A stretch of DNA of 64,000 nucleotides from Trujillonella endophytica (GTDB lineage Bacteria; Actinomycetota; Actinomycetes; Mycobacteriales; Geodermatophilaceae), in NCBI RefSeq assembly GCF_019799905.1, contig NZ_JABGCI010000002.1, positions 186,001 to 250,000 of the forward strand, read 5' to 3'. Positions 56,563 to 64,000 of this stretch are shown here, piece after piece (position 1 is the stretch's first letter; the number at the start of each line of letters is the position of its first letter). The notes beneath the pieces are model-generated. The model saw nothing but the letters and a program-made list of their open reading frames with translations. It did not search any database and had not been told where the DNA came from. The position numbers were made by a program, and so were the translations under genes.

Positions 56563-58034
56563 CGACCACCGTGGCGACGCCGTCGCAGCGCTACCGCGAC
56601 TCCTTCCCGACCCCGGTCGAGGAGTTCGCGATCGAGGGCCTCGACGTGCTCGACGTGCCGTTGCACAGCGCCGTCCTCCCGTCGAGCCCGGAGCACCCCG
56701 GCGGCAGCGGCCTCGGCTACGGCGCCACCCGCGAGGAGGCGCGCACCGGCGCGCTCGGCGAGATGGCCGAGATGGCGCTGTCGGTCCGCGCGCACCAGCA
56801 CGGCGAGCGGCTCCAGGCCTCCTACGCCGAGCTGACCCGCCGCGAGGGCGCCGACCGGGTCGCCGACCCGCGCACCCTGTGCCTGGAGGCCGGCAGCGAC
56901 TACGACGACGACCGCCCGCTGCAGTGGCTGCCGATGACCCGGCTCCGCGACGGTGAGCGGGCGCTGGTCCCCGCCGAGCTGGTCGCCTCGGCGCCGCAGG
57001 ACCTGCCCGGCGACCCGCCACCCGGCGGCTGGCTGACCACCGTCATCACCAACGGCCAGGGCGCCGCGTTCGACGCCGACCGCGCCGTCACCCACGCGCT
57101 GCTCGAGGTGCTGCAGCGCGACGGCAACGCCACCGCGTTCCGCGCGATGGACTGCGGCGTCGTCGTCGACCTGGCCGGGCTGCGCGACCCCGACGCCCTC
57201 GACCTCCTCGCTCGCCTGGACGCCGCCGGCATCGAGGTGGTGGTGAAGCTGGCGAGCACCGACCTCGGCGTCGTCGACGTGTACGCGGTCGGCTGCTCCC
57301 GGGACGGGTCGGAGGCGGTACCGGTGATGGCCACCGCCTGTGGGGAGGCCGCGCACCCGGACCGCGACACCGCCGTCCGCAAGGCGCTGCACGAGTTCGC
57401 GTCCGCGCGCAGCCGCAAGGCGTTCATGCACGGCCCGTACGAGGCCGTCCTGCCGGCGACGCCGCCCGGCTACCTCGAGCACTGGCGCACCGGGCACCCG
57501 CCCGAGCGGCTGGTCGAGGAGGACCGGGCACTGGAGGCCATGCTCGCCTGGACCCGGATGGGCACCGGCGCGCTGACCGACCTGCTGGGCGACTCGGTGC
57601 TGGCCCGCCGGGAGACCGTGCGGCTCACCGACCTGCCCACCTGGAGCGGCTCCCCGGATCACGCGGACCTGCACGGCCGGGTCACCGGCGCGGTGCACGA
57701 CGCCGGCCACGACGTGCTGGTGGAGCTGCAGCCCTCGGTCGGCGAGGCGGTCGCGGCGAAGGTGCTGGTGACCGGCCTGGAGGTGGAGACGATGTCGTAC
57801 GGACGGATCGGCGAGCGCGGCGTCCGCCGGCTGCTCGACCGGGGCGACCCGCTGGTGGCGGTCGGGGCCGACCCGGGCGGCTGGGCGCGGGTGCACCTGA
57901 CCGCCGAGGGGCAGGAGCGGCTGGGCGGGCCGGCCTGGTTCGACCGCGCCGGCGCGGACCGGCGGGTCGGTGCGCTGTACCCGCTGTACCGGGAGCCCGG
58001 CCGCCACGTGGTGGCGGAGGTGCTGGCCCGATGA
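56559..58034 (+). CDS. YcaO-domain protein, stand-alone
   Basis: A 491-residue YcaO enzyme, the ATP-using family that activates amide carbonyls to make azolines, thioamides and related groups. ATP/Mg features: GEMAEM (E68, E71, in place of SExxER), NGQGAAFDADRAVTHALLEVLQRDG with N165, E183 and QRD, and ACGEAAHPDRDTAVRKALHEF (263-280). No PxPxP end and no TfuA, E1 or precursor-peptide gene is near, unlike RiPP clusters. GTG 56559 overlaps the MBL gene (GTGA) and its stop overlaps the isomerase start. The substrate is therefore unlikely to be a neighbouring peptide; small molecule or remote protein are alternatives. Confidence 0.85.
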   Translation: MTTTVATPSQRYRDSFPTPVEEFAIEGLDVLDVPLHSAVLPSSPEHPGGSGLGYGATREEARTGALGEMAEMALSVRAHQHGERLQASYAELTRREGADRVADPRTLCLEAGSDYDDDRPLQWLPMTRLRDGERALVPAELVASAPQDLPGDPPPGGWLTTVITNGQGAAFDADRAVTHALLEVLQRDGNATAFRAMDCGVVVDLAGLRDPDALDLLARLDAAGIEVVVKLASTDLGVVDVYAVGCSRDGSEAVPVMATACGEAAHPDRDTAVRKALHEFASARSRKAFMHGPYEAVLPATPPGYLEHWRTGHPPERLVEEDRALEAMLAWTRMGTGALTDLLGDSVLARRETVRLTDLPTWSGSPDHADLHGRVTGAVHDAGHDVLVELQPSVGEAVAAKVLVTGLEVETMSYGRIGERGVRRLLDRGDPLVAVGADPGGWARVHLTAEGQERLGGPAWFDRAGADRRVGALYPLYREPGRHVVAEVLAR

Positions 58035-58891
58035 GTCTCCGGTACGCGTACAACACCAACGGCCTGACCTCGCACCGGCTGGACGACGCCCTCGCCTTCC
58101 TCGCCGACTGCGGCTACGCCGGGGTCGCGCTGACCCTCGACGTCGTCCACCTCGACCCGTTCGCCGACGACGCGTTCGCCCGCGCCGAGCAGGTCCGCGC
58201 CCGCTGCGACTCCCTCGGCCTGGGCGTCGTCGTGGAGACCGGCGCCCGCTTCCTGCTCGACCCGCGGGTCAAGCACGAGCCGACGCTGGTCACGGCCTCC
58301 GCCGAGGGCCGGGCCCGCCGGCTGGCCTACCTGCGGCTGGCCTGCGACCTGGCCGGGGCGCTCGGCGCCGAGGCGGTCAGCTTCTGGGCCGGCGTGCCGC
58401 GCGAGGGCGTCGACCGCGGGCAGGCCTGGGCGTGGCTGGCCGACGGCGTCCGGGCGCTGGTCGACAGCCACGGCGGCCGCGGCTACGCCCTCGCCGTCGA
58501 GCCCGAGCCCGGGATGCTCGTCGAGGACTGCGACGACTGGGCCCGGCTGGCCGCCGAGGCCCCCGGCATCACGCTGGCGTTGGACACCGGGCACTGCGTC
58601 GTCTCCGGCGCGTACGAGCCGGCCGACGCGGTGGCCGCGTTCGCGCCGCACCTGGGCACCGTCGCCGTGGAGGGGATGCGGCGAGGGGTGCACGACCACC
58701 TGCCGCTGGACGAGGGCGACGTCGACCTGCCCGCCGTGCTCGCGGCGCTGCGGGCGGCGTCGTTCGACCGGCTGGTCACGCTGGAGCTCTCCCGGGACGG
58801 GCACCGGGCGCACGAGATGGTGCCGCGGGCGATGGCGACCCTGCGCGCGGCGGAGACGGTCGGGTCGGTGCAGGAGAGGGCGAGGCTGTGA
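58031..58891 (+). CDS. Sugar phosphate isomerase/epimerase (AP-endonuclease-2-like TIM barrel)
   Basis: A 286-residue xylose-isomerase-like TIM barrel. Typical segments are YAYNTNGLTSHRLDDALAFLADCGYAGVALTLD, the metal-binding VEPEPGMLVED, LALDTGHCVVSG and ELSRDGHRAH. ATG 58031 overlaps the YcaO stop (ATGA). Such proteins isomerise or dehydrate inosose and sugar acids, which fits the inositol-like context; similar proteins occur in the ebo clusters of other bacteria. Exact reaction unknown. Confidence 0.82.
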   Translation: MSLRYAYNTNGLTSHRLDDALAFLADCGYAGVALTLDVVHLDPFADDAFARAEQVRARCDSLGLGVVVETGARFLLDPRVKHEPTLVTASAEGRARRLAYLRLACDLAGALGAEAVSFWAGVPREGVDRGQAWAWLADGVRALVDSHGGRGYALAVEPEPGMLVEDCDDWARLAAEAPGITLALDTGHCVVSGAYEPADAVAAFAPHLGTVAVEGMRRGVHDHLPLDEGDVDLPAVLAALRAASFDRLVTLELSRDGHRAHEMVPRAMATLRAAETVGSVQERARL

Positions 58892-60096
58892 GGATCTGCT
58901 TCGTCAGCCGCCGCTACTGGCCGGCGGTCAGCGGCATGAGCGTCTACGCGGAGAACCTGCTGCGCGAGCTCGTCGCCCTCGGGCACGAGGTCACGCTGGT
59001 CAGCCAGTACCGCGACGACGAGGCCGGCACACGGGTCTACGGCGGCGGCCCGCCCCCGCCGGAGCGCGTGCCCGCCGGCGTCGAGGTCGTGGCGCTGGCC
59101 AGCCGCGGCGAGACCGTCGTCCCCGCCGACTGGGAGGGCGACATCGACGAGATCGTCCGGACCGTCGTCGGCCTGCACGAGCAGCGGCCCTTCGACGTGC
59201 TGCACGCCCAGTACGGCTACCCGCCGGGCCTCGCGGTGCTCGAGGCCTCGCGCCGCACCGGGCTGCCGAGCGTGGTCAGCATCCAGGGCGGCGACGGGCA
59301 CTGGGTCGGCACCTGCTGCACCACCCACGCCGAGGCGATGCGCACCGTCGTCGACCGGTCCGGGGCCGTGCTCATCGGCAGCGCCAGCTTCCGCGACGAG
59401 GTGGTGGGCAACCTGGGCAGCGACCCGGCGTGCTTCCGGATCGTCCCGGGCGCCACGGACACCGACCGGTTCACGCCGGCCGACCGGCCACCGGGCGCGC
59501 TGCAGGACCCGCCGGTGCTGCTGTTCCACGGCCGGGTCGACCGCCGCAAGGGCGTGCTGGACCTGCTCGAGGCCCTGCCCGAGGGCGTCCGGCTGGTCGT
59601 CTCCGGCATCGGCCCGGATCTCGACGAGGCGAAGGCCCGCGCCGACGAGCGGACGACCTTCCTGGGCTACGTGCCGCCCAGCGAGGCGCCGGCGGTCTAC
59701 CGGACGGCGGATGTCTTCGTCAGCCCGACCTACAGCGAGGGGTTCAGCAACACCCTGCTCGAGGCGATGGCGAGCGGCCTGCCCACGGTGAGCACCAACA
59801 GCGTCGGCGTCGTCGACTGCCTGCGGCACGAGGAGAACGGGCTGCTGCACGAGCCCGGTGACGTCGCCGGGCTGCGCGAGGCGCTGGACCGGCTGCTCGG
59901 GGACGCCGGGCTCCGGGAGCGCCTGGCGACGACGGCGCTGGAGGAGGTGCGCCGGCTCTACTCCTGGCCGGTGCTCGCCCGCTCGATCGACGCCGTCTAC
60001 ACCGAGCTCGCCGGCACCGCACCCGACCTCGGCTGGTCGATGCCGGCCGAGGTGGACCTCTCCTGCCGGTTCCGGTCGGCGGCGCACCTGCTGTGA
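58888..60096 (+). CDS. GT4-family glycosyltransferase
   Basis: A 402-residue retaining glycosyltransferase with two Rossmann domains. The N-terminal part is RICFVSRRYWPAVSGMSVYAENLLRELVALGHEVTLV with FDVLHAQYGYPPGLAVLEA. The C-terminal domain has LLFHGRVDRRKGVLDLLEALP, SGIGPDLDEAK and the donor motif SEGFSNTLLEAM (ExxxxxxxE). GTG 58888 overlaps the isomerase stop. In mycothiol and bacillithiol biosynthesis an enzyme of this family adds GlcNAc to inositol phosphate or malate; here the acceptor may be the cluster's cyclitol or sugar acid. Confidence 0.9.
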   Translation: MRICFVSRRYWPAVSGMSVYAENLLRELVALGHEVTLVSQYRDDEAGTRVYGGGPPPPERVPAGVEVVALASRGETVVPADWEGDIDEIVRTVVGLHEQRPFDVLHAQYGYPPGLAVLEASRRTGLPSVVSIQGGDGHWVGTCCTTHAEAMRTVVDRSGAVLIGSASFRDEVVGNLGSDPACFRIVPGATDTDRFTPADRPPGALQDPPVLLFHGRVDRRKGVLDLLEALPEGVRLVVSGIGPDLDEAKARADERTTFLGYVPPSEAPAVYRTADVFVSPTYSEGFSNTLLEAMASGLPTVSTNSVGVVDCLRHEENGLLHEPGDVAGLREALDRLLGDAGLRERLATTALEEVRRLYSWPVLARSIDAVYTELAGTAPDLGWSMPAEVDLSCRFRSAAHLL

Positions 60097-60806
60097 GGGT
60101 GCTGGCGGTGAGTCCCCACCTGGACGACGCCGCGTTCTCCGTCGGCGGCACGCTCGCCACCCTGGCCGCGGCCGGGCACGAGGTCACGGTGGTCACCTGC
60201 TTCACCGCGAGCGTGCCCGACCCGGCCGGCTTCGCGCTGGCCTGCCAGCTGGACAAGGGCCTGCCCGCGGACGCCGACTACATGGCGCTGCGCCGGGCCG
60301 AGGACGCCGCGGCGATGGCCGTCCTCGGCGTGACTCCGGTGCACCTGGAGCTACCCGAGGCGCCGCACCGGGGGTACGACAGCGCGCCGGACCTGTTCGC
60401 CGGGGTGCACGACGGTGACGACGTCCACCTCGACGTCGCGGCGGCGCTGGACCCACTGGCCGCCGACATCTGGCTGGCGCCGCAGGCGCTGGGTGGGCAC
60501 GTCGACCACCTGCAGGTGCTGCGGGCGGTGGCGGCGCTGGACCGGCCGGTGCTGTGGTGGCGGGACAGCCCGTACGTGCTGCGCGACCCGGCCGCCGTCC
60601 CCGGGCCCGACCTGCCCGCCGGCCTGGCCGAGGTGCGGCTGCCCCAGGACCTGGACCGGCGAGCCGATGCCTGCGCCTGCTACGCCACGCAGCTCGGGTT
60701 CCAGTTCGGCGGGCCGGAGCGGATGCGGACGGCGCTGGCCGGGCTCCCCGAGGTCCTGCTCGCCGACGCGCGCGCCCGGGAGGTCGCCGGCGCGGCCGTG
60801 CACTGA
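60093..60806 (+). CDS. PIG-L (MshB/LmbE-like) deacetylase
   Basis: A 237-residue zinc deacetylase. The metal motif is SPHLDDAAF (H9, D11, D12) and the second HVDH at 136-139, both intact. MshB and BshB in mycothiol and bacillithiol synthesis act directly after the GT4 enzyme, and here the order is the same. GTG 60093 overlaps the glycosyltransferase stop. Expected action: removal of an N-acetyl group from a GlcNAc-type glycoside. Substrate unknown. Confidence 0.9.
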   Translation: MRVLAVSPHLDDAAFSVGGTLATLAAAGHEVTVVTCFTASVPDPAGFALACQLDKGLPADADYMALRRAEDAAAMAVLGVTPVHLELPEAPHRGYDSAPDLFAGVHDGDDVHLDVAAALDPLAADIWLAPQALGGHVDHLQVLRAVAALDRPVLWWRDSPYVLRDPAAVPGPDLPAGLAEVRLPQDLDRRADACACYATQLGFQFGGPERMRTALAGLPEVLLADARAREVAGAAVH

Positions 60807-60896
60807 GCGGGGTCCTGCGCCGGCTCGCCGCCCCGCACCTGCCGCACGGGGGGCGCCCACGGGGCGGCATCGACCGGGACGCCCCCGGGACGGCAT

Positions 60897-60919
60897 GATC
60901 AGCGCGCCCCCCGCTGATC
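60897..60919. promoter_or_regulatory. Inverted repeat before the last operon part
   Basis: GATCAGCG-N7-CGCTGATC (8-bp perfect arms) lies in the 128-base gap between the PIG-L and SDR genes, just before the GAGAGGGA ribosome site at 60922. The gap is the longest inside the cluster, so a second promoter with an operator is likely. Confidence 0.45.
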
Positions 60920-60934
60920 TCCGAGAGGGAGAGC

Positions 60935-61759
60935 GTGTCCTCATCCCCGCCCCCGGTGCGGTGGACGGCCCACGGAGCGCTCGACGGCAGGGTCGCCGTC
61001 GTCACCGGCGCCAGCAGCGGCATCGGTGCCGCGACGGCGCGGTCGCTCGTGGCCGCCGGCTGCCGTGTCGTCCTCCTGGGCCGCCGCGCCGACCGCATGG
61101 CCGCCGTCGCCGAGTCCACCGCCGACCCCACCCGCACGCTCGTCGTCGCCACCGACGTCTCCGACGGGCTCGACCTCGCCGACGCCCTCGACGCCCTGCA
61201 CGACCGCTTCGGCCCGGCCGACCTGGTGGTCGCCGGGGCCGGGGTGCTCACCGGCGCGCCGTTCGAGGACGGCGTCCCCGCCGAGTGGATCGAGATGATC
61301 GACGTCAACCTCGGCGGCATCCTGCGTACCGCACAGACCTTCGCCCGCGACCTGCTCGCCACCGCCGAGGACGGCCGCCCCGCCGACCTGTTCCTCATCG
61401 GCGCGCTCGCCGGGCAGGTGCGCTTCCCCGGCTACGCCGTCTACTCGGCGGTCGAGGCCGCGGTCGCGCAGCTGGCCCGGACGCTGCGCGCCGAGTACGG
61501 CCGGCGCGGGGTGCGGGTGCACGTGGTCGCCCCCGGGCTCACCGACACCGACCTCGGCGCCGAGATCTCCCACGACGGCACGGCGCGCGGCTGGGCCGAG
61601 CACCGCGAGGTGATCGTGCCGATGGACCCCGACGACGTCGCCCGCACGGTGCTCTTCGGCGCCGGGCTGCCGCCGCGGGTCAACCTCGCCGAGCTGCTCG
61701 TGCTGCCCACCCGCCAGGACGTCTACCTGCCCACCCGCCGGGCGGAGGGCGTCCGATGA
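60935..61759 (+). CDS. SDR-fold protein with altered active site
   Basis: A 274-residue classical SDR in length and cofactor motif: TGASSGIGAATARSL (24-38) and a DVNLGGI segment. The catalytic Tyr (Y170) remains in YSAVEAA, but the Lys four residues later is Glu174 and the Ser thirteen before is Ala157. The Tyr-Lys-Ser triad is thus broken, so it may bind NAD(P) without normal redox catalysis, or use other chemistry. GTG 60935 follows GAGAGGGA. Its stop overlaps the NhaA start (ATGA). Confidence 0.82.
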   Translation: MSSSPPPVRWTAHGALDGRVAVVTGASSGIGAATARSLVAAGCRVVLLGRRADRMAAVAESTADPTRTLVVATDVSDGLDLADALDALHDRFGPADLVVAGAGVLTGAPFEDGVPAEWIEMIDVNLGGILRTAQTFARDLLATAEDGRPADLFLIGALAGQVRFPGYAVYSAVEAAVAQLARTLRAEYGRRGVRVHVVAPGLTDTDLGAEISHDGTARGWAEHREVIVPMDPDDVARTVLFGAGLPPRVNLAELLVLPTRQDVYLPTRRAEGVR

Positions 61760-63690
61760 GGGGTGTCTCCCGCGCGACCGAGAGCCGCCCGACGCTGATC
61801 GGGCGGCTGGCCCGGCTCGCCGACTCCGACGCCGCCGCCGCCGGCTTCCTGCTGGCGGCCACGCTGCTGGCGCTGCTGTGGGCCAACCTGCCCGGCTCCA
61901 CCTACGAGGACGCCTGGCACACCCCGTTCGCGATCACCTTCGGCGACGCCTCGCTCGAGCTGGACCTGCGGCACTGGGTCAACGACGCGCTGATGGCGGT
62001 GTTCTTCTGCCTGATCAGCCTGGAGGTCCGCCGCGACCTGGTGCTCGGCGAGTTCCGCGACACCCGGCGGATGCGCGTCCCGGTGGCCGCCGCGGTGGCC
62101 GGGCTGGTCGTGCCGGCCGCGGTCTTCCTGGCGGTGACCGGCCTGACCGGCCAGCCCGACGAGGCCCGCTCCGCCTGGGGCGTGGTCATCTCGACCGACA
62201 CCGCCTTCGTGCTCGGGCTGCTGGCCGTGGTGGGCCGGTCGGTGCCGGTCAACCTGCGCGTGTTCGTGCTCGCGCTGTCGGTGGTCGACGACGTCGGCGC
62301 GCTCGCGGTGATCGCCGTCGCCTACACCGACGACCTGCAGGTCGTGCCGCTCGGGGCCGCCGTCGCCGGGCTGGTGGTCGTCGTCGTGCTGCGGCGGATC
62401 GGGGTGTGGCGGGGCAGCGCCTACCTCCTGGTCGCCGTCCCCGTGTGGCTGGGCGTGCTGGCCTCCGGCGTGCACCCGACGCTGGCCGGGGTGGCCATCG
62501 GGATGCTGCTGCCGATCTCGCCGCCCAGCGCGGAGGAGGTCGACGCCGCCGAGGCCGCCGCGCGGGACTACGGCCGGACCCCGACGTCGGGTGGAGCGCA
62601 CCGGGCGGTGCTGAGCCTGACCCGGTCGGTGTCGGTGAACGAGCGCGGGCAGCGGCTGTTCCGTCCGTGGGTGAACGTCGTCGTCGTGCCGGTGTTCGCG
62701 CTGGCCAACGCCGGCGTGGTGCTCACCGGGGAGACGCTGGCGGCCGCCGCCACCTCCGGGCTGACGTGGGCGATCGTCGCCGGGCTCGTGCTGGGCAAGC
62801 TGGTCGGGGTGACCGCGGGCGCGCTGGCCGCGGTGCGGGCCCGCCTGGGCGGCCTGCCGTCGGGGCTGTTCCCGCGGCACCTGATCGGCGCCGGCGCCAT
62901 GACGGGGATCGGCTTCACGATCTCGCTGTTCATCGTCGACCTCGCGATCGAGGACCCGGCGCTGGCGGCGCAGGCCCGCATCGGCGTGCTCGCCGCCTCG
63001 GGAACCGCCGCAGTCGTGGCGTTGGGCGCGGTGGCCGTCGTCCGGGCCGTCGATCGGTCGCGGCTGCCCGGGCGGCAGCGGCTGGGCCGGCCGGTGCGCG
63101 AGGACCGCGACCACGTGCGCGGCACGGTCGGCGCGCCGATGGAGCTGGTCGTGTACGCGTCGTTCGTCTTCACCAACGCCGGCCGCACGGCCGAGGTGGT
63201 CGACGAGCTGCGGCGCGACCTCGGGGAGGACCTGGTCTTCGTCTACCGGCACCTGCTCACCGACGACCCGGTCTCCGCCCGGGCCGCCGAGGCCGCGGAG
63301 GCCGCCGCCGCACAGGCCCGCTTCTGGCCGATGCACGACGCGCTGGCGGCGCGGGCCGGCCGGCTCGACGACCGGGCGGTCCGCCGCTGCGCCGTCGACG
63401 CCGGGCTGAACCTGGCGCGGGTCGACGACGCGGTCGCCGCGGGCACCCACCGGGAGCGGGTGCGCGAGGACCACGCGGACGCGGTCGGCATGGAGCTGGA
63501 GGAGCCGCCGCGGTTCTTCGTCAACGGGCAGCTCTACGACGGCCCGCTCGACGTGGGCCCGATGCGTGCGGCGCTGGAGCTGACCGCGGGGCGGGCGCGC
63601 AGCCGGGTGCCCGCGCCGGCCCGCGGCCGGGAGGAACCGCCCGAGGACGCGCTGCCGGTCCGCGCGCCGGCCGTGCGGGAGCCGGCGTGA
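61756..63690 (+). CDS. nhaA: NhaA Na+/H+ antiporter fused to a Cys-less thioredoxin-fold domain
   Basis: A 644-residue protein. Residues 1-430 are the NhaA antiporter with about 12 helices, the transport motif SVVDDVGALAVIAV (tandem Asp) and GIGFTISLFIVDLA. Residues 455-610 look like a DsbA/thioredoxin-type fold (VVYASFVFTN, EPPRFFVNGQLYDG, with a helical insertion between), but the CxxC site is absent. NhaA-thioredoxin fusions are known in actinobacteria, where the domain is proposed to modulate or sense redox; here no Cys remains. ATG 61756 overlaps the SDR gene. It is unusual for an antiporter to sit in a biosynthetic cluster. Confidence 0.88.
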   Translation: MRGVSRATESRPTLIGRLARLADSDAAAAGFLLAATLLALLWANLPGSTYEDAWHTPFAITFGDASLELDLRHWVNDALMAVFFCLISLEVRRDLVLGEFRDTRRMRVPVAAAVAGLVVPAAVFLAVTGLTGQPDEARSAWGVVISTDTAFVLGLLAVVGRSVPVNLRVFVLALSVVDDVGALAVIAVAYTDDLQVVPLGAAVAGLVVVVVLRRIGVWRGSAYLLVAVPVWLGVLASGVHPTLAGVAIGMLLPISPPSAEEVDAAEAAARDYGRTPTSGGAHRAVLSLTRSVSVNERGQRLFRPWVNVVVVPVFALANAGVVLTGETLAAAATSGLTWAIVAGLVLGKLVGVTAGALAAVRARLGGLPSGLFPRHLIGAGAMTGIGFTISLFIVDLAIEDPALAAQARIGVLAASGTAAVVALGAVAVVRAVDRSRLPGRQRLGRPVREDRDHVRGTVGAPMELVVYASFVFTNAGRTAEVVDELRRDLGEDLVFVYRHLLTDDPVSARAAEAAEAAAAQARFWPMHDALAARAGRLDDRAVRRCAVDAGLNLARVDDAVAAGTHRERVREDHADAVGMELEEPPRFFVNGQLYDGPLDVGPMRAALELTAGRARSRVPAPARGREEPPEDALPVRAPAVREPA

Positions 63691-64000
63691 CCGCCCCCGG
63701 CCCGGTCGCGGACCGCCGCGCCGTGGTCATCGGCCTGCCGCTGCTCGCCGACGCCATCGCCGCCGAGCTCGCCGCCGGCGGCGCTCAGGTGGAGACGATC
63801 CCCCCGGGACACGACGTGCTGGCCGCGGCCGACGGTGTGCGCGAGCGGCTGGGCAGCGTGGACCTGGTGGTGGCCGCGCTGGGCGGCGTCGGCGGCGGCC
63901 CGTTCGGGCTCTCGCCGGCCGAGCGGTGGGCCGAGATGGTCGAGCAGAGCGCCGGTGAGGCGGTGCGCGCGGCGCGGGCGTTCCTCGACGACCTGCTGAC
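63687..64000 (+). CDS. SDR-like Rossmann protein without glycine motif (partial)
   Basis: A gene running off the right edge, 104 codons seen. It starts VIGLPLLADAIAAELAAGGAQVET, the position of the SDR cofactor motif but without the TGxxxGxG glycines. It continues DLVVAALGGVGGGP and WAEMVEQSAGEAVRAARAFLDDL, the SDR core helices. GTG 63687 overlaps the NhaA stop. It is the second abnormal SDR of the cluster, and may pair with the first as a structural or regulatory partner. Confidence 0.65.
   Translation, partial: MTAPGPVADRRAVVIGLPLLADAIAAELAAGGAQVETIPPGHDVLAAADGVRERLGSVDLVVAALGGVGGGPFGLSPAERWAEMVEQSAGEAVRAARAFLDDLL

Overview
The window is very GC-rich, with G/C at almost every third codon position, frequent GTG starts and many 4-base stop/start overlaps. 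Gene content includes two succinate dehydrogenase operons, F420-type luciferase-like oxidoreductases, an ECF41 sigma factor and PASTA-less Ser/Thr kinases. This fits a chromosomal stretch of a high-GC actinobacterium, probably a Geodermatophilaceae relative (Blastococcus/Geodermatophilus/Modestobacter); the family is an inference from general resemblance.

Layout. 1-8.3 kb: the end of one SDH operon (sdhA partial, sdhB), a thiolase divergent from an HxlR regulator and thioesterase, a DUF1028 protein, a camelysin/TasA-like secreted protein, small enzymes, a LURP-one protein, and a retron-type reverse transcriptase with degenerate signature motifs. 8.4-18.4 kb: a PRC-barrel/YtxH fusion and its YtxH paralogue, a Tat-type lipoprotein intradiol dioxygenase, a second and different SDH operon (membrane subunit, flavoprotein, iron-sulfur protein) preceded by a tiny coupled ORF, a gamma-carbonic-anhydrase operon, and an Ig-like wall protein. 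18.4-31.5 kb: an MFS exporter controlled by a divergent TetR with two identical-arm palindromes between them, SelO, a P450 with its own ferredoxin, repeated operator and TetR, SDRs, F420-type oxidoreductases and small proteins. 31.5-45.4 kb: a truncated SARP regulator, a beta-helix secreted protein, an ECF41 module (carboxymuconolactone decarboxylase, sigma, SQR-like flavoprotein), a receptor-like kinase, a PAS/GAF/SpoIIE phosphatase with its RsbW-like partner, and a gene-poor stretch (42.4-45.4 kb) with an orphan ferritin-like protein and a tRNA 3'-half-like sequence. 45.4-51.2 kb: a tryptophan-2,3-dioxygenase-like protein lacking the distal His, YchF, a luciferase-like oxidoreductase, another kinase, glutathione peroxidase.

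51.4-64 kb is the most unusual part. It holds twelve genes on one strand, most overlapping by 4 bases: an inositol-phosphate-synthase-like protein, an HD-like protein, a methyltransferase, a Gfo/Idh/MocA oxidoreductase, a zinc-ribbon MBL protein, a stand-alone YcaO, an AP-endonuclease-type TIM-barrel isomerase, a GT4 glycosyltransferase, a PIG-L deacetylase, an SDR without catalytic Ser/Lys, an NhaA antiporter fused to a Cys-less thioredoxin fold, and a second SDR-like protein without the glycine motif that runs off the edge. I know no described pathway with this set. The synthase + GT4 + PIG-L logic resembles mycothiol/bacillithiol assembly, with YcaO as an added carbonyl-activating step; this is a hypothesis.

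Two families of 57-bp palindromic repeats (two copies each) and a separate 32-bp palindrome are dispersed at gene ends. No intact rRNA or tRNA gene, CRISPR array, transposase or phage gene was seen.
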